A DNA stretch of 14,487 nt, from assembly GCA_003476685.1 (NCBI GenBank), contig DMVN01000082.1:1-14487 (forward strand), written 5' to 3'. The notes beneath the pieces were generated by a model. The model was not told the origin of the DNA. It saw only the letters and a list, made by a program, of their open reading frames with translations, and did not search any database. This document shows, piece by piece, positions 11,515-14,487 of the stretch. This DNA comes from Acidobacteriota bacterium (lineage in GTDB: Bacteria > Acidobacteriota > Aminicenantia > Aminicenantales > Saccharicenantaceae). Made by a program: the position numbers and the translations under genes. Numbering within the stretch: position 1 is the stretch's first letter; each line of letters opens with the position of its first letter.

Positions 11515-14241
11515 ATGAGTAAGAAAGCGATTTTCTCGACCGCAGCGATGATCTTTATCCTGTTTATTCCTTTGAGCCTGGCAGGTTTGCGGGCCGCCTC
11601 CGGAAACAGGCTGCCCGCCAAATCTGCCGATATTGACAAAGAAGCCCTGAAAAAGGCTCAGGAGCAGAAGGTGGTCCGGGCCATAAGGTTGACCGAACCA
11701 ATAAAGCTGGATGGCCTGCTCGAAGAAGAAGTGTGGAAGAAGAACCCGCCGGCCAACGATTTCCTGCAGCGCGACCCGCTGGACGGAGCTCCGGCTACCG
11801 AAAAGACCGAGGCTTGGGTGGCCTATGATGAGGCCAACCTTTATGTGGCTGCCTACTGCCATGACTCGGACCCGAAGGGGATAGTCGGCCTGCTGGGACG
11901 CCGCGATTCCTTCGTGGATTCGGACTGGTTTTTCTTCGCGGTCGACCCCTATTTTGACCGGCGTAGCGGCTTTCTGTTCGGGGTCAATCCGGCTGGTTCA
12001 ATCGTGGATGAAGTACTGTTCAACGATGTCAGCGAGGATGCAACCTGGGATGGCATCTGGGAAGCGAAAGTAGCCCGGTTGGCTGACGGCTGGACCTTGG
12101 AGATGAAAATTCCTTTTAACCAGCTCCGCTTTCCCCGGAAGGATAGTTACACCTGGGGTGTTAATTTCCAGAGGACCATCAAGCGGAAACAGGAAAAACT
12201 GGCTTTCGCCTGGGTGCCCAAGGAAGATAACGCCTTTGTCTCGCGCTTTGCCCGCCTGGAAGGAATAGAGAATATCAATCCCGGTCGCCGGATTGAAGCT
12301 TTTCCCTATTCTGTCGGGCAGGCCCGTTTCCGTCCGGCCGAGCCCGGCAATCCTTTTGAGACCGGCCATAAATACCAGGGAAATATCGGGCTCGACCTTA
12401 AGGCCGGGTTAAAGACCAACCTCAACCTGGACCTGACCATCAATCCCGACTTCGGCCAGGTGGAGGTGGACCCGGCAGTCATCAACCTGACCGCCTACGA
12501 AACCTACTATGAAGAAAAAAGACCCTTCTTCATCGAAAGCTCTTCCATCTTCACCAATTTCGGGCGGGGCGGCGTTTACATCAACGTTGACCAGAACTGG
12601 CCCAACCCCCGTCTGTTTTACAGCCGCCGGATAGGCCGTGAGCCCCAGGGCTATCCCCAGCACGATGGTTATGTTAACTTCCCTGACCGCTCCACCATCA
12701 TCGGGGCCTTCAAGCTGACCGGCAAGCTGGGTTCCGGCTGGAATATCGGGGTCATCAACGCCGTCACCGCCCGGGAGTACGCCACCGTAGATGACCTGGC
12801 CAGCCGCTACCGGGATGAAGTGGCCCCGCTCAGCTATTATGGCATCTTCCGTGGCCTCAAAGAATTTAACCGCGGGCAGCAGGGTTTCGGGTTCCTGCTG
12901 ACTGCGGTCGTCCGGGACTTAAGGGAAGATAGCCTGAGGTCGCTCCTGGCCGGTGAAGCTTTCAGCCTGGCCTTTGACGGCTGGGCTTTCCTCGATAAAA
13001 AAAGGAACTGGGTCCTGGGAGGCTGGGCCGGCGGGACAGTCATTCACGGTGACTCCACCGCCATTTACCGGGTCCAGCGCTCTTCCATTCACTATTTCCA
13101 GCGGCCGGATGCTACCCATGTCAGCCTTAATCCGGAAGCCACCAGCCTGACCGGGCTGGGAGGCAAGCTCAGCCTGGCCAAGCAGCAGGGCCATTCTATT
13201 GTCTATCTTTCGGCCGGAGTTTTGACCCCGGGCTTCGACCCCAACGATACCGGCTACCAGCGGAGCATTTCTGACCGGATTAACTTTCAGGCTTTTTACG
13301 GTTACCTGTGGACCAAACCAGGACGAATTTTCCGGCAGGCCCTGTTGATTGGCGGGCTGGAACAGAACCACGATTTTGGCTGGAACAAGACTTTCGAAAG
13401 CTGGCTGCTCAACCTGCAGGGTGTTTTCCGCAACTGGTGGACCGTGGATGGGACCCTGATGTTTTATCCGCAAATCTACAGCAACACTCTTACCCGGGGC
13501 GGCCCACTGGCTTTGATTCCCTCCGGCTACCTGGCCCAGCTCAGCCTGGAAACCGACACTCGCCGAAAGTTTGTTTTCTACAGCTCTACTTACTACGGAG
13601 AAACCAGGAGAAAGCAGGAACAGTGGAACATCAGCCTGGGCCTGCGCTGGAAACCAAAGCCCAACTTCAACCTGTCCTTCGGGCCCCTGGCCGGCAAGGA
13701 TGTCAACGAAACCCAGTGGTTGACCTCGGTGACCGACCCCTTGATGACAGCCACCTACGGGCGGCGCTACGTCTTTGGTCGCCTTGACCAGACCCTGGTG
13801 GCGGCCGAACTCAGGTTGAACTGGATCTTCAACCCAAGGCTGAGCCTCCAGGTCTACCTCCAGCCTTATCTGGCTGTCGGCCACTTCGACCGCTTCAAGC
13901 AGTTGAATCAGCCCCGGGCTTACGACTACCTGGTCTTCGGCGAGGGAGCCTCCACCATCAATTACCAGGACGGTTACTATCTGATCGACCCGGATGGTAG
14001 CGGACCGGCCCCGTCTTTCTCCATCTACAATCCAGACTTTAATTACAAATCGTTGCGGGGAACCGTGGTTCTGCGCTGGGAATACCGGCTGGGTTCCCTG
14101 CTGTATCTGGTCTGGACCCAGAACCGGGCCGATTATTCCAACCCCGGTGATTTTTCCCTGGGACGGGACCTGGGCGACCTGCTCACTGCCCCCGGCGATA
14201 ACGTCTTCCTGGTAAAGCTTACCTATCGCTTTAACCTGTGA
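11515..14241 (+). CDS. Exported CBM9-like/DUF5916 outer-membrane beta-barrel protein
   Basis: This is a 908-residue protein. Residues 1-28 form a signal peptide (KKAIFSTAAMIFILFIPLSL). From about 50 to 235 is a family-9 carbohydrate-binding-like domain: IRLTEPIKLDGLLEEEVWKK, AYDEANLYVAAYCHDSDP, DSDWFFFAVDP, GWTLEMKIPFNQLRF and WGVNFQRTIKRK. The rest matches the DUF5916 barrel, with TINPDFGQVEVDPAVINL, YETYYEEKRPFFIES, LFYSRRIGREPQGYP and many aromatic-alternating strands to a C-terminal LVKLTYRFNL. Such proteins are common in Bacteroidota and Acidobacteriota and are thought to handle polymers at the cell surface; the ligand is unknown. The start could be ATG 11515 or GTG 11509, the latter better spaced (six bases) from GAGG. 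It is probably monocistronic. Confidence 0.9.
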   Translation: MSKKAIFSTAAMIFILFIPLSLAGLRAASGNRLPAKSADIDKEALKKAQEQKVVRAIRLTEPIKLDGLLEEEVWKKNPPANDFLQRDPLDGAPATEKTEAWVAYDEANLYVAAYCHDSDPKGIVGLLGRRDSFVDSDWFFFAVDPYFDRRSGFLFGVNPAGSIVDEVLFNDVSEDATWDGIWEAKVARLADGWTLEMKIPFNQLRFPRKDSYTWGVNFQRTIKRKQEKLAFAWVPKEDNAFVSRFARLEGIENINPGRRIEAFPYSVGQARFRPAEPGNPFETGHKYQGNIGLDLKAGLKTNLNLDLTINPDFGQVEVDPAVINLTAYETYYEEKRPFFIESSSIFTNFGRGGVYINVDQNWPNPRLFYSRRIGREPQGYPQHDGYVNFPDRSTIIGAFKLTGKLGSGWNIGVINAVTAREYATVDDLASRYRDEVAPLSYYGIFRGLKEFNRGQQGFGFLLTAVVRDLREDSLRSLLAGEAFSLAFDGWAFLDKKRNWVLGGWAGGTVIHGDSTAIYRVQRSSIHYFQRPDATHVSLNPEATSLTGLGGKLSLAKQQGHSIVYLSAGVLTPGFDPNDTGYQRSISDRINFQAFYGYLWTKPGRIFRQALLIGGLEQNHDFGWNKTFESWLLNLQGVFRNWWTVDGTLMFYPQIYSNTLTRGGPLALIPSGYLAQLSLETDTRRKFVFYSSTYYGETRRKQEQWNISLGLRWKPKPNFNLSFGPLAGKDVNETQWLTSVTDPLMTATYGRRYVFGRLDQTLVAAELRLNWIFNPRLSLQVYLQPYLAVGHFDRFKQLNQPRAYDYLVFGEGASTINYQDGYYLIDPDGSGPAPSFSIYNPDFNYKSLRGTVVLRWEYRLGSLLYLVWTQNRADYSNPGDFSLGRDLGDLLTAPGDNVFLVKLTYRFNL

Positions 14242-14248
14242 TCCGGTG

Positions 14249-14276
14249 TTGACAAAACCCATATCTGGACTATTAT
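14249..14276 (+). promoter_or_regulatory. Promoter of the DUF486 gene
   Basis: A perfect -35 TTGACA (14249-14254), 16 bp, then -10 TATTAT (14271-14276; five of six matches). It starts eight bases after the DUF5916 stop, so the DUF486 gene probably has its own transcript, with a leader of about 28 bases. No terminator is seen between the two genes. Confidence 0.55.
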
Positions 14277-14310
14277 TATTTGCTATTTTTCGGTATGGCG
14301 AGGACTTAAG

Positions 14311-14487
14311 ATGCCCTGGGTTACAGTCAGTTTGCTGGTGGTATCCAACATTTTCATGACCTTTGCCTGGTACGGCCACCTGAAATTCAAGAGCCTGCCG
14401 CTGTGGAAGGCCATTGTTTTTAGCTGGTTGATTGCCTTCCTGGAATACTGCTTTCAGGTTCCGGCCAACCGCCTGGGTTACGGCCGG
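14311..14487 (+). CDS. DUF486 (DMT-type) small membrane protein, N-terminal part
   Basis: 59 codons are visible and the gene runs off the right edge. The translation is MPWVTVSLLVVSNIF, then MTFAWYGHLKFKSLPLW, a membrane segment, then IAFLEYCFQVPANRLGYGR. The FMTFAWYGHLKFK and FLEYC-QVPANR-GYG boxes are the signature of DUF486, a family of about 110 residues with four membrane helices, related to the drug/metabolite transporter superfamily. About half of the protein is therefore present. GAGG lies seven bases before ATG 14311. The transport substrate is not known. Confidence 0.9.
   Translation, partial: MPWVTVSLLVVSNIFMTFAWYGHLKFKSLPLWKAIVFSWLIAFLEYCFQVPANRLGYGR

Noticed and set aside
12919..14379. 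486-codon open frame on the minus strand
   Set aside because: It is the antisense of the DUF5916 and DUF486 genes. Its composition (Gln, Gly and Val rich) is that of a shadow frame and no domain is visible.

Overview
The window reads as chromosomal DNA of a Gram-negative bacterium. Two proteins look like outer-membrane beta-barrels with signal peptides, and most genes have clear Shine-Dalgarno sites. The mix of a DUF5916/CBM9 barrel, a NapH-like polyferredoxin, a DUF134-NifX metal cluster and many small conserved orphans fits Acidobacteriota or Candidatus Aminicenantes. That placement is inference from gene content; no marker gene is present.

Layout. Positions 1-7146 are read from the minus strand. 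From high to low coordinate the order is: DUF134 regulator, small Cys-knuckle protein, Gly/Tyr-rich coiled-coil protein, CGGC-domain protein, SAM methyltransferase, DUF123/GIY-YIG protein, a possible decayed gene, NapH-like polyferredoxin, YCII-like protein, FixH/YtkA-like exported protein, outer-membrane protein, and an exported protein cut by the window edge. Positions 7575-14487 are read from the plus strand: NifX-like protein, PHP-domain protein, membrane diguanylate cyclase, the large DUF5916 protein, and the start of a DUF486 membrane protein.

Two non-coding regions stand out. First, the 428-bp gap between the divergent DUF134 and NifX-like genes has a TTGACA promoter facing each way. 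Both promoters carry the same 18-bp element, oriented with transcription, which suggests one regulator controls both arms. Between them lies a 165-bp segment bounded by 12-bp perfect inverted repeats, like a small mobile element. Second, the diguanylate cyclase gene is bracketed by two copies of a 111-bp repeat (8 differences, no gaps). Each copy is two 22-bp palindromes around a conserved spacer, and a fifth single palindrome lies in the leader of the gene. The form matches REP doublets (REPINs), and several copies also look like intrinsic terminators.

How the genes may work together. The DUF134/NifX/CGGC/Cys-knuckle group looks like a metal or Fe-S handling regulon. The polyferredoxin, FixH/YtkA-like, outer-membrane and edge genes form a looser envelope and electron-transfer block. 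The PHP, GGDEF and DUF5916 genes appear to be separate transcription units divided by the palindromic repeats.
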